From NCBI GenBank assembly GCA_010645155.1, contig JAAGOF010000209.1:548452-612451 (forward strand): a stretch of DNA of 64,000 nt, in the 5' to 3' direction. The notes under the pieces are model-generated. The model was not told the origin of the DNA, did not search any database, and worked only from the letters and a program-made list of their open reading frames with translations. Positions 22,070 through 33,455 of this stretch are shown piece by piece. Each line of letters opens with the position of its first letter. The stretch's first letter is position 1. This DNA is from Tigriopus japonicus. Lineage: Eukaryota; Arthropoda; Copepoda; Harpacticoida; Harpacticidae. A program made the translations under genes and the position numbers.

Positions 22070-22754
22070 TAAAGGCTTTATTTAAAAGAAGTGCAAAGGT
22101 CTCGATTTGAAGGTCTTCTCTGATTAGAGGGTTCCTCGGGACCCAAGTTCTGATTGGTCAATCAACCCCTTGTGCCAACGTTACTAGATGCGGCTTGTCT
22201 TGGAATCTTTCAGGCCCCAAAAGATCACCAATTCATGGCTTCTAAATGAAGATTAACATATTGAATGTTTTATACCACATAGAAAGAGGGGCCCCAACAA
22301 ATATATGAAGTTTTAGACATGAGATTGTATGAAAAAGTGGAAAGAGTCAACCCGTTTCTTTTTTTTGGACACCCTGATGATCTCTATTCTACACGAGATT
22401 GGGAGGGCAAGAAAAAGACAGGGGATCTCAGTTGCTGAACATTAGGTGGCACTTTACATGCCATTTCCAAATTAGTGTTTGTGGACTTTGTTTGAAGAAA
22501 AGAAAAAAATGCTAGAGAATGTTGAAATTTCTTTATGTAGTAAAATGTCAATCTGTATCTGCAACATGTATCTATTGGATTGAAAGCCCTTTAATCGCAA
22601 TTTTCCCCGGACAAAAGCTTTCAAGACATGCCACATCTAGTCACGCTGCCACAAGGTGTTCATTGACCAATCAGAACTTGGGTCCCGAAGAACCCTCTAA
22701 TCAGAGAAGACCTTCAAATCGAGACCTTTGCACTTCTTTTATGTAAAGCCTTTA
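22070..22754. mobile_element. Foldback DNA element with arms of about 150 bp
   Basis: Starts TAAAGGCTTTA and ends TAAAGCCTTTA. Arms at about 22070-22217 and 22605-22754 are reverse complements at high identity (for example GAAGTGCAAAGGTCTCGATT on the left). The flanks ATTTTGGC (22062-22069) and ATTTTGTC (22755-22762) match at 7 of 8, suggesting an 8-bp duplication. There is no coding region. Confidence 0.78.
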
Positions 22755-23041
22755 ATTTTGTCTACCCTACTGTTACTCTGCACTTTGGCCTAGCTGAAAA
22801 GCACAGATAGGAGGATTAAAGGGCTAGATTCCACTAGATTTGGAATTGTTCACAACCTCTAATGGAAAATGAATGAAGGACTTATTCTTAAAATCAAACC
22901 AACCAACCTTTACCACATATTTTTCCAAAGGTTTTGCCGAAATTGCCTGAAAAGGTTATTGATTTCTTATTGAATCTGAACCAGTTTACCGAACGTTCAA
23001 AATGCAAAAGGATTTTAGTAATAACTTAGTTTAGTAATAAC

Positions 23042-23853
23042 GACCAAAAAATGTCATTAAAATGTCTGGAAAAAGGGCCAAAAATGTTGAAATATAGGGC
23101 AAAAAATGTTAAAATTTAAAGCAAAAAGAGCAATTTTTTTTTGAAAATTAGAGCAAAAAAGTCAACGAAATGTGTGAGAAATAGGACTAGATGCGTGGAG
23201 GACTTGAGAAGACTACTTAAGACAGTGTGACCAGACATCTGAAGGAAATAATCCCGTCAAAGCTCTAGCTTAAAAAAACTGGAGGTTGCGCTTCACATAG
23301 CGGGGTGTATAGCGGGGGTAGCCTATAAAAATAAGCTAGACGTCAAAACAGTTTATGTTATAAGTCAGATAGTACATTCAGACCCTTTGAAAGGCAATAG
23401 ATATTAAAGTCTGAGTAAATAATGGTAACAGTGCCAACTTAAAACATGCTTTACTTTACACAAAGCTATTCAGCCCACGTAAAATAATCACGGAAACAAG
23501 GGTCACAAAGTTTCTGATTTGAACATTTTCACAACTTTTTGACAAAAAGAAACTTTAAGGGCACTTTTTGCCCCTTTCCAAAGATTTTAATTAATTGGCA
23601 TTGTAAAATGTGAAGTTGAACAATGACAATTTTAGTGGGAAATTTTGGCGGGAAATTTCAAGCCTTCATTTGATTAATTGGTCCCTCAGAACCGGTTTTG
23701 GGATGACATTTTTTGAGCAAAAAGTACAAAAAATGTTAGGAAAACGTTGAAATTTTCCAAAAAATGTCAAATAAAATTAAAATCTTATATTTACGTAAAA
23801 TTGGCAAAACATGTAAAAAAAATTTTAATTTAATTTTTTTTCCCCTAGCCCTA
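23042..23853. mobile_element. hAT-type element (family 1, copy 2), left tip lost
   Basis: Roughly 90% identical to 19294-20093 over nearly all its length. The right end CCCTAGCCCTA is kept. About 34 bp of the left terminus are missing. The flanks GTAATAAC (23034-23041) and GTAATCAC (23854-23861) match at 7 of 8. Confidence 0.75.
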
Positions 23854-24656
23854 GTAATCACTAAAACTTAACTGCTCTATTCCTTGATCAATCTTTATGA
23901 ATTCCACTTTGCAACTATGTTTCACGCCTAATGTCATCTCAATATTCGATCCAAATATTTTGTCGCGAATTATTCTGGGCTTTCAATTAATATGTCTCCA
24001 CCCAATTAATATGTCCAATTATTATGTCGCCAATTATTCTGCGCCAATTGTTTTGTCTCAATTATTTGGGACCAGTTAAAGTGACGCTTTACCGGAATGA
24101 GAGCCATTCAAATTTACTATTGTCTTCAATATTTTCCGACTTCTACACCAACGGTCTTGCGCATTCTGCCACCAGATGTCGTGAATCGGGGCCGAATCGT
24201 GACACTCTATAACAAATGGGTCGTATTTCTTTCACTAGTGCCTTTTCTCAATTCAGAAGACTCTCTAGTAAGCTTGCCTTGATTTACTGTTTTATCATTC
24301 ATTGCAACATCTATAAGTACTTATCAAAAGAATTCTTTGTTTGGACAAAGATAATCCACGTAGAAAGCTTAGCATTTCCAAGATTGAACCTTCATTTCTA
24401 GAGATCCACGAAAAGCGCGCTCGGACAAAGTTTTGGGGGAGTTTTCGTCGATAATTTCGGTTTTGATCTAGCCTACTGAAGCAGGCACGCATAACAAAGA
24501 ATGGAGTTTCAGAGAAAATTGGAGATTTTTAGGGTGTTCAAAATCCCATGAAGTAGTGTCATTTTCCAGTCAAAAAATCTTGGCCTTTCACGGTTAAATA
24601 TCATAGACTATTTAGGAAAAAATCGTTAAGTGCCATTTTGGTCTTCTACAAACCAC

Positions 24657-25400
24657 TAATGATGGACCTATAAACCAAAACTTCAAGGGGGGTCGGTTTT
24701 GCCCACCGAGACCGAAAGCAGACATACATGCACTAAAAAGAGTGGAGTTTGAGAGGAAAATCTAACCTTTTCCAAAAACCCTAAAAAACAGAAATTAATT
24801 TTCCATTTACCAGATTTGGTTTCCCTTTTTCTATCCCAAGGGCAATTAAAATCTGAAGGTAAATTACAGTTCCAATTTGGTGGAAAAGACAAGAGGTCTT
24901 GTTAGAAATTCGCGCCGGAAAGTACAATAAACAAAGTCTGGCTGTAGGACAGTTTTGGAGATTTCGTTGGACTGGACCTAATTTTGACCTCCTAACTCTT
25001 CGGATCTCAATCCATTGGATTTTTTCATATTGGGCGTGGTTAAAAGACATACCAACCGAACTCCATGCAACACCTCAGACGAATTGAAGCAAAAAAAACC
25101 GCCATGAATTTGCAAATTTGTCCAAGGACTTGTCAGCCAAGGCCTGCTCCCGATTCAGGCCCAGACTGGAAAGAGTTTTTCACGAGAAAGGCGGTTTCTT
25201 TGACTAAAATAATAGTATTTTGAACGCTGAATCCAAATATGAGCTTATGTCTCGAATCGGACCAAGATTTTTTGAAATGGCAGCCTTTTTCCTGCAGAAC
25301 TCATGAAATCAACAAATACCATACGCTCCCTGTATATATTTTTATGGCATATTGCTCAGCTATTTTCAGTCTCGGTTTCGGTTAAGCAGACTAAAGGTTT
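24657..25400. mobile_element. Degenerate hAT-type element related to 13745-14077
   Basis: Starts TAATGATGGACC and continues with ACCGAGACCGAAAGCAGAC and GTGGAGTTTGA, matching the reverse complement of the 333-bp element. A CTCGGTTTCGGTTAAGC block near 25370 looks like its other arm. The right end is lost. A mariner relic lies between the arms. The left flank CAAACCAC equals the target of the element at 21322. Confidence 0.5.
24905..25150 (+). pseudogene. Mariner transposase relic (C-terminal third)
   Basis: Conceptual pieces include VWL, then DSFGDFVGLDL, then after a frameshift PPNSSDLNPLDFFILGVV with KRHTNRTPCNTSDELK. This is the conserved third-aspartate block of mariner transposases (PPNSPDLNPLD). 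A stop stands before DSFG, a second replaces the expected Trp before PPNS, and the frame is broken, so it is dead. No inverted repeats were found around it. Confidence 0.75.
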
Positions 25401-25805
25401 CCCAGATATGCGAACTTGGACTGTTTTATTTGTGTTTAAAAGATTAAGTTACGTCGATTTCAAGGTCAAGCTTTTGCTTTTTCACTGAAAGAAGAATAAC
25501 TTTATTTCCTGGAGTAGCAATTAAATAATAAAATGTTTGCAGTTCAGTATGCCTGCATGTCATTAAATCTCCGTTTCTTTAGTGACATGATTCGTGAAAT
25601 TTTAGTTCCGCGTACAAAAAAGTCACATTTGAAGTTCGATACTCAATGCTAAAAAATATCAAGAGTAAATTTGTAAAGACTAAAACCCCGTTTAGCTCAA
25701 AACGGCTCTTGCTGCCGTAAAATACCTCCTAAACTCTTGACTTTTAACAACATTCTTTTGTGTCCAATGATACCGGAACATTGCAATGAATCAGGGTTGG
25801 GGAGT

Positions 25806-25874
25806 AATTGTAATTTCAATTACAATTACATGGAATTGCAATTAATTACATGTAATTGCCATTAATTACATGTA
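25806..25874. repeat. TAATTACATG-type simple repeat beside the mariner
   Basis: Degenerate copies of AATTACATGTAATTG-like units run up to the left mariner border. The same unit forms a cleaner array at 27547-27660. Confidence 0.8.
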
Positions 25875-27161
25875 CAGGGTAGCTACTCAAAAATGTCCTG
25901 CTTCCAGAAGTGTTAGGTAAAGTGTCAATAACTTTTTATTGGAATGCACTATATATTCAATTTTCCTTGAAGAGATTCTTGGAGGTATCATGGCCCAAGT
26001 CACTCAATATGACCGCCACCAGCCTCAATGACGGCCTCTACACGAGGTCGGAAGGCTTTGCAGGCCTTGACAATTTCTTCACTGGGATATAAGGCCCACT
26101 CCTTGGTGATGTCGCTCTTCAGAGATTGGATATTAGGGTGAGGGGTCTTGTTGACTGATGCCTCAATGACACTCCACCAAAAATAGTCCAATGGGTTCAG
26201 ATCTGGGGATGAGGGTGGCCACAAGTCCTTGGACCAGATTTTGGCCATGTGCTCGCTGCAGAAATTCTGTGTCTTATTTGCTGTGTGAGACGGAGCTCCG
26301 TCTTGTTGCCACACGTAGTTACCCAAAGGGTAATTGGCCTTCAACCAGGGCAAAACGGTCCACCTGAGCACCTTGTAGTATGCCATGGTTCCAATTTTCT
26401 CGTTTGGCTGAAAGAAGAATGGGGGCATCTTCTTGCCGTCGGACCCAAACACCCCAAGAACCATGATCTGTTGAGGATGCTTGGTCCTGAAAACCCCTTG
26501 GACATCCTTTGGATCTTTGGCCAACCACCTGTCATTCCTACGGTTATAGACCTGGTCGACAGTGAAGATCTTTTCATCAGAGAAAATCTTCACCACCCCT
26601 GGATTTGACTTCATCCAACTGAGGAGACGTTTGCACTTGGCCAATCTCTTCTGCTTGGCAGATGCTGTTAAAAGATGCCTTGGGACTCTGACATAAGAAT
26701 TCAGGTCTAAATCTTGGTGCACCGCCTTCTGGATTGTACGCCTTGACACGTGAAACTCATTGGAGAGGCGGTTGAGGCTGATAGTGGGATCAGATCCAAT
26801 TTTGATCCTCAGTTTATGAAGGAAGTCACCAGTCCTCTTCAAATTGTGGCCACCAGAACCAGGACTCCTTGCAGCGGTTCTTCCTTCCTTTTGAGCGCGT
26901 TTGATTCGACTAACAGTCCGAACATCAACACCGACAATCTTGGCAATTTTCACCAGGCTTATTTCCGCCTGGAGCAAATCAAGGATCCTTTGCCTTTTGG
27001 CTTGTTGCTCGCTCATTTTTTGACTTAGAGACTTGTTTGAGGTGCCAAATTAATCCTCTGTGACTTGACAACACAGTGGTAGTGTTCATTTTGATTGTCA
27101 CAGTGGAAAAAAAGCGGGAAATTCAACTATCAAAAGAGGACATTTTTGAGTAGCTACCCTG
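25875..27161 (-). mobile_element. Complete mariner (DD37D, maT-type) transposon, 1,287 bp
   Basis: The ends are perfect 25-bp inverted repeats beginning CAGGGTAGCTACTCAAAAAT, flanked by the TA target dinucleotide at 25873-25874 and 27162-27163. The only gene is an uninterrupted transposase on the minus strand. The perfect ends and open frame suggest a recent insertion. Confidence 0.95.
26000..27016 (-). CDS. Mariner transposase, 338 aa, uninterrupted
   Basis: Starts MSEQQAKRQRILDLL and has an N-terminal helix-turn-helix (about 1-45: LVKIAKIVGVDVRTVSRIKR), then a second DNA-binding segment (PTISLNRLSNEFHVSRRTIQ, about 78-97). Next comes the RNase H-like catalytic domain: first Asp in KIFSDEKIFTVD, second in WQQDGAPSHTA, third in SPDLNPLDYFWW. 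Exactly 37 residues separate the second and third Asp, the DD37D spacing of the maT group rather than the DD34D of classical mariners. It is expected to cut and paste the element at TA sites in the nucleus. Length is typical for the family. No stop or frameshift is seen, so it may be active, though activity cannot be read from sequence. Overlapping frames on both strands are shadows. Confidence 0.95.
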   Translation of the reverse strand: MSEQQAKRQRILDLLQAEISLVKIAKIVGVDVRTVSRIKRAQKEGRTAARSPGSGGHNLKRTGDFLHKLRIKIGSDPTISLNRLSNEFHVSRRTIQKAVHQDLDLNSYVRVPRHLLTASAKQKRLAKCKRLLSWMKSNPGVVKIFSDEKIFTVDQVYNRRNDRWLAKDPKDVQGVFRTKHPQQIMVLGVFGSDGKKMPPFFFQPNEKIGTMAYYKVLRWTVLPWLKANYPLGNYVWQQDGAPSHTANKTQNFCSEHMAKIWSKDLWPPSSPDLNPLDYFWWSVIEASVNKTPHPNIQSLKSDITKEWALYPSEEIVKACKAFRPRVEAVIEAGGGHIE

Positions 27162-27436
27162 TATGTCAACATAACGGATGTGGGACTTGCTTTACATGAC
27201 GTTCACATTTAATATCTAACTTTGCTCCTATTGAATCGTTCTCAAAATGCATGTTATCATATAATTGTATAATACACCAAGATCTCTATTATCTTTATTT
27301 ATATTTTCATCCAAAAGATTGCACACAATCGGTATTAAAACTTATAACTTGTCTTTTTTCTTTGAATTGCATTGAGAAGGCATCATGGCACCATTGTTAG
27401 CCTCCCAATCGTAGTAATTAAATCATAAGTTGTAGC

Positions 27437-27546
27437 NNNNNNNNNNNNNNNNNNNNNNNNNNNNNNNNNNNNNNNNNNNNNNNNNNNNNNNNNNNNNNNN
27501 NNNNNNNNNNNNNNNNNNNNNNNNNNNNNNNNNNNNNNNNNNNNNN
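27437..27546. other. Assembly gap
   Basis: A run of 110 N directly before a 20-bp satellite. The gap probably marks collapsed repeat. Confidence 0.98.
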
Positions 27547-27660
27547 ATTGTAATTAATTACATGTAATTGTAATTAATTACATGTAATTGTAATTAATTA
27601 CATGTAATTGTAATTAATTTCATGTAATTGTAATTCATTTCATGTAATTGTAATTCATTA
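27547..27660. repeat. 20-bp palindromic satellite
   Basis: About 5.5 copies of ATTGTAATTAATTACATGTA, with late variants (TTCATG). Each unit is nearly self-complementary. The array abuts the assembly gap, so its true length is unknown. Confidence 0.92.
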
Positions 27661-29425
27661 CATTTTTCAAGTAATTGACCCAACTCTGCAATGAATACTT
27701 TTGCACATTTTCCCTACTTTTTTGGGTTTTTTATTACCGCAACAATGAATGGGATTCCCGGTAAATTACAAAACAAAAACTGAAAAAGGAATAATAAGGG
27801 TCCTGACAAAAACATGATCAAACTGTTTCAAATCCCATTTTGGCTCAATAATCAAAAAGTGGAAGAAGTTTAAGTGATCTATAAAACATAATGCTTCCAA
27901 TCAGAGTGGAAAATGTAAACCATGATTTAATTTCAAACTTGAAAAAGGAGAACTTCTCCCGGGCTCCAGTATTACTTCAAGTCTCGTACCTCTCATGAAG
28001 TTCCCCACAATGAGCGAGTTAAATGTTATCAAGAAAGAAGGTTCAAGGTCCAGATGCAAAAGGCGAAAAAATTGCCCACAATCCTAGACTTTATGGCATC
28101 AAGCCACGTCAAGTCTAAGCTCCGATCAAAAGAGAAACATTTTGATGGCAATTTGACCAGACGTTACATAAATGTGCAAAAAATCCATTTGAGATCACAA
28201 TTATTTCAGGATTAATGGTAAAAATATTTTTTTCAAAAGATTGCTTTATGTATGTTATGTCTAAATCATAAACTAAGGCTTCAAAGACAAAGAAACAGAA
28301 CAGAAATAAAATGCGCAAAAGAATGGCAATATTTTGTGTATCCTTTCTAATTCCGAACAATTTACTTACATTTGTCGAATAAGATCAATATCTTAATATC
28401 TTAGATCTTCGTTTTCATCAGTTCACTCTTTAACAGCCATTTAAGAAGGACTTTTTGAGTTCATTTGAAAAATACTAAGTTAAAGATTCGTAAAGGTGGT
28501 TAATTGGTAAAATACGATTAGTTACTTCTTGAAGAAGGCCATATTTGTCTCTACTGATTAGACAAGGTTTAACGTTTGACCTGCCTCTTTTCTGTTTGTC
28601 GCAATTTGAAGAGCATTTAAAGATATTTTTACATATTTGGACAGTCAATGTTCAAGGTTGAATAACAAAGTTGTTTGCCATCAAATGGAAAGGATTATTA
28701 TGCATTTACTTTTTGTTCAACGTTTCTTTGATCAATCAACATCACACACTTGTCTAACAGTCAAATGGATTGATTATTCGATAATCTTCAATTGCACCAA
28801 ATCGACGACGTTTTAAGTGAAACTTGAACGAAAACAAAAATAGCTTCCCTGCGGGATTATGCAAAGACATAGCTTTGAATGATGTTAAGGTGAAATTAAC
28901 ATGAAATGTAACTAGGTCTATTACTTTGCTTTATTTAATCTAAATTCAATTACCAGAGTCAAAGAATTTTCATCTAACTTCCCCAGTTTGTGTATGAAAT
29001 TGATCTTGAAGAGTTGCGATCGAGACCTCATTAATGGAAGAAAACTCAACGAACTACTACTACGTATATGAAACTAAGCCGAAAAAGGTTCCGTTTACTA
29101 TTACTTCAGCCATTTGCTTCTGTTCAAAACATAATTCTTATTAGTCTTACTAGTGCAAATGAAATGGTTCAAATTCCCACCAAAAACAGGCTGCTGACGC
29201 TAGACCATAGACGTAAAAATGTGGACAAAATAATGAGTGATCAACTACTAGACTGGTAGCCATCTTTTTGGTGGCATGCCATCTTAATTTTGGGGAAAAA
29301 TATAGTGCAAAAGGATTGTTTTATCCACATTAACAAAAGCAAGTAAAGGTTTTTTCCATGACAAACAAGCCACACTTTCTTTTCAATTATGCCAAGTTTT
29401 TATCAGCTTGTTCAATGCTGACAGG
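27661..29425. other. No gene recognised
   Basis: AT-rich DNA. Short open frames lack splice context or motifs. Confidence 0.5.
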
Positions 29426-31180
29426 TAGAGCGAGGATTAAAAAGTTTTAACTTAAAAGTTTAACAACACTTTTTGCCCATTTTTACCACAAAAAACTGTT
29501 TTGGGCTTTTACGTTTTGTAAAACTATTATGAATAATGAATGATGATGAATAGGGCTCGGATTTGAACTTGAAAAATTGATCAATTAATTTTTCAATTTT
29601 TTCGGCCAAATTTAGCCAAAATCATTTTTTTTTTGGCTTTTGGGGAAATTTTTCATTTTTTTGCACTTTCATGTAAAAAAGAGACTCATTTCTCAGATTT
29701 TGGCGGAAAAAAATTGGCCAAATTCAATTATTTCGGGCAAAATTTGTCGTTTCATTTTTTCGGGCAATAATTGGCAAATTCCAATTATTTTGGGCGTATG
29801 AAAAGCTTTTCAATTTCTTCAACAAATCAAAACTCTATTCTTTCCACCTATGTACTTCTTAACTTGAAACGCTATTTCCATGAAATGACCTGGATTTTGT
29901 GGCTGTTCTTTTTTGCTAAGCAAACTTTATTTCGTTTTACAAAAATAGTTTGTCCCTTGCTCTGGCACTACACAATCCAGTGTCAAATGTAACAAGTTAG
30001 TGGTTTTAACCTACATACATCTATGCTTTTCAAGCTATGGATAAAAAATACAAAGGTTAAGCAAAAAAGTGAACCTTTTGAAAACGTTTTTTTATGCCAT
30101 AGACCACTCTCGACAACCCTATTTGGCAACTTGAGATAAAGTAATTTAAACATTTCTATTATTCTAATAAAGCTAGTCAGACCGTTAGGCAAAACGAATA
30201 GTGATTTTTCTTCAAACAAGGCTAGAACATAAAAAATTACAAAAATATTTTTTTCTAAACAGTTTAAAAACAAGTTTTTCCTGTATTTAAAAACAAAAAA
30301 TCAAAAAGTTTCTTCAGACATCTTCCGACCCAACCTCTGCCAATTCCTCCAATACAATGTCTCTTGAAAAAGTAACCTATCAACAGTATAAACTTTTTAT
30401 GTTCTGGCCAGAGGGTTTGACGTATCGTGAGCATAGCATACTCTAGAAACTTTTGTTTATTTACTATATAAAGAAAACGGATTATCCAACTTGGTTAAAA
30501 CCCAATTTGTAATTTAGGATTGGTTTATTCAAGCTCCATTTTTGCTTCAATCATGTACTCTTTAACTTTGTATTGCCATTTTCATGTCAATGTACTCATA
30601 TTGTTCTTGTTTTATAAAATTGAAGTCAATTATTTAATAGTTTTGATCAAGTATTTTTTGATTTTAACCAATTATTTTCCGATTTTGATCAATTTAAAAA
30701 TCAATTTTTGACCCGAAAAAAATCAAGTTCAAATCAGGGGCCTAATAATGAATTATGAATATAACTACTATTTTGAACTAATTTTTGCAAATTATAGAAA
30801 TTTCAGGCACAAAAAAGCTTTTTTCACGATTTTCAGACACAATTTGTTTTTTTTTTTGAAATTTCAATCCAACCTGAAAAAAGGTCGTCATTGTTTTAGG
30901 TGAAAGAACGAGGACTAAAAATTTTGACTTAAAAATGAGAACAAAAAATATCAGGCAAAAAAACAACAGATAAAATATATTTGCCCTATTTATCGACAAA
31001 TTGAGAAGAGAAAACCTTTTTTTGGCGATTTTATGTAAAACAACCTTATTTCGTTCATTTTCACTTGGCAAAAAAAAATATTGCCCATTTTTAGCTGAAA
31101 AGAAACCTTTTTTTTTGGCCATATTTCCAACTTTCTAACTTCTTTTTCTGACATTTTTCTAACTTTTTTTCCGCCCTCTA
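29426..31180. mobile_element. Probable hAT-type element containing a second one
   Basis: The left end TAGAGCGAGGATTAAAAAG and right end, read as TAGAGGGCGGAAAAAAAG on the other strand, share 14 of 19 positions. The flanks CTGACAGG and GTGATAGT match at 5 of 8. The left tip TAGAGCGAGGA equals that of the 164-bp element at 50921. It is interrupted by the element at 29551-30744. Confidence 0.55.
29551..30744. mobile_element. hAT-type non-autonomous element, 1,194 bp
   Basis: Ends TAGGGCTCGGATTTGAACTT and AAGTTCAAATCAGGGGCCTA are inverted repeats. Flanks ATGATGAA (29543-29550) and ATAATGAA (30745-30752) match at 7 of 8. The termini are rich in ATTGATCAATT-like blocks. The interior is AT-rich with no transposase. 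Confidence 0.8.
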
Positions 31181-31325
31181 GTGATAGTTTAGTTACCCTG
31201 TTTTTTGTTCTCGAATTGTTCGTCCTTGGTCACGACAGCAGTACCAAAATGAGGGTGCTGAACTTGATGTAATGATAATAACTCTATGTATAAGGACATT
31301 ACTTATTCTTTTCCTTAGCTTACAG

Positions 31326-32297
31326 CAGGGCTCGGCAACCACTTTTGGGTCAAGGCCCACCAAATTTGAGTACATGTTGTCAGGGGCCCACCAAACAGAC
31401 GTTGATAGGTTCAGGGGCCCACAAATTAACGGTCAATAGTGATGTGACTTGGGCAAGTAATGAGTCATCACAGACACCCCAAGCACAAGTTGTTGACAAG
31501 CATTACTTGGGCAATACACCAATACACTTGGCAAGCTTAAGGAACATTGGAAGATGCAGTTGCCGGCAGTTGCTCTTTGAAGAGTTAAGATACTTTCAGT
31601 GTGACTTAGAAGAAAAAATGTCAAGTTGCATCTTCGATGATCTTTTGACCTTAATAATTTAGCAATAAACAGTGGAAGTGAAACAAAAAATATTTTGATT
31701 TGGATAGCATTTGCAAAACCATGTTTTTTCTTTAGTTTCCGTTCTAAGCCACACATGAATACACTTTTCGGGCCAATCAAGAATGAGATTTAACAGTCAC
31801 ACTTGGGAACAAGCTCGGTCACTCAGAGTTGCTAGAAAAAAATATAAGATGCCAACGCCTTTTTTTATGAAATATTTTCAAAAGCTTTTGCATTTCTCGA
31901 TACAAAAGCTTTGCATTGTGTATTTTCATCTAAAAATCCATCCTAACAAGGGCATGGGCCATATTTCGCTGAAACTTTCTGGTTAATTGAAATTCTGATG
32001 CCGAAGGTTTAGTCTTCATTCCTAGCAAATTTGGCAAACCTGTAAGGTGGGAAAAATACTTGTACAGGCAACCAAGTAGACCCAAGTTTCGGCAAGTCCA
32101 AGGTACTGTACCGGACCGCTTGCCCAAGCTCCTGTTTGCCTCCCATCACTAACGGTCAAAGAGCTTTGGGCCCACGAGTACAGTACTGTGGATGTCTCAC
32201 GGACCCACTATTTCCGACTTTCCCCATAGCTCGTGGGCCCACCAAAGACCATATTGGGCCCACATGTGGGCCGCGGCCCACCGGTTGCCTACCCTTG
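31326..32297. mobile_element. hAT-type element rich in GGGCCCAC, interrupted
   Basis: Begins CAGGGCTCGGCAACC and ends GGTTGCCTACCCTTG, the general end type of many hAT elements. The flanks GCTTACAG and GCTTAGAA match at 5 of 8. Without the inner insertion it is about 250 bp, carrying several GGGCCCACC motifs. Confidence 0.7.
31437..32151. mobile_element. hAT-type non-autonomous element, 715 bp (family 2, copy 2)
   Basis: Begins TAGTGATGTGACTTGGGC and ends CCTCCCATCACTA, with perfect 8-bp duplications ACGGTCAA (31429-31436 and 32152-32159). It is the inverse orientation of 21322-22027. It sits inside 31326-32297. Confidence 0.9.
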
Positions 32298-33376
32298 GCT
32301 TAGAACATTGTTACCATAAAGATATTTACTGAAAAGTTTTTTTCTCAATCTTAGACCGACTCGCTGAGTTTAAGTTGAGTTACAAAATCAGAGAGAAGTT
32401 GGAGGGTCGAAGCTCAATGGCTTCTGTTAAATGCAAATTAGCTTTCCATTTAGCTGATATCATGGGTAAACACAGATCCGAAATACTCATTTTTTGCGGT
32501 ACAATCATCGAGATCTATCAAATAATGAGCTTCTTGATAAAATACAAGAGGAAGTGTCATCGTAAGAACGTGCCAACTGTTGAGAGAATAAAATTTGCAA
32601 GACACTGAATTTAAGTGACGTGGCAAATGACAACCATGCAATTGATGAATCAATGTTGGAATTGAGAAATGTGTTTGGGTGATTTTTTGCTTTTGCTAGT
32701 GGTCACTTTCTTCAAAGAAAGGAAGGCGTTACAAGATGACCATGCCTTTTATTTGAATACTACATACAACTAGCAACGTTTTTGCCAATACATCGAATAA
32801 TTAACTGGTAGCAAGGACACAAATTTAAGCTTTTGCTTTTAGGTCCAATGCATGTTTGGACAAAGACTAACTTATGGCTTCAAGAACGATCTTCAATTAT
32901 TTTATTCATGTTTTTCTGTCTTCAGTATCCAAAACTATCAATTTGTCTGCGATCCAAGACTCTGCCAAAAAATCCTTGAGCTTTTTGTGAAAAAAAGTTT
33001 CTCAGTAAAAGATGTAATAAGTAAAGATGTAAAAAGATGTAGATCTTACCAACAAACTTTTTTATGTCCTGCCCTCAATCAATTGATTTGCCACACGAAA
33101 TTGCATTCCTTTGATCATTTCTTATCGAGGTCATTCGTCTCGAGCAAAAAATCTAATGTTTAAGTGACTTGCATTTGTTCAAGTAACCCTTTTGGCCATG
33201 GTAGAAGGCAGTGGGGTTATCAGAATAATGATTTTTCCACCAATCAGGAAAATACACACATCATGTCTTTGAAAAGTGTTTGTTGAAGGTGTAAGCCCAG
33301 ACAAACATAGTAAGTTGCGTTGTTGCGCAAAAGGCATGTACAAAGTTCAGCTATTCATTAAAGTACAGGGATAAAA
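32298..33376. other. No gene recognised downstream of IP6K
   Basis: Only short open frames without motifs. Confidence 0.5.
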
Positions 33377-33382
33377 TTTATT
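33377..33382 (-). terminator. Poly(A) signal of the IP6K gene
   Basis: AATAAA on the minus strand, 74 bp beyond the stop codon. Confidence 0.65.
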
Positions 33383-33455
33383 TGCACTCTATAAATAAAG
33401 GAAGGCAAACAGAACAAAATTTCTGCAATATCCCGTTGTGCCATCAGGGCTGCTG

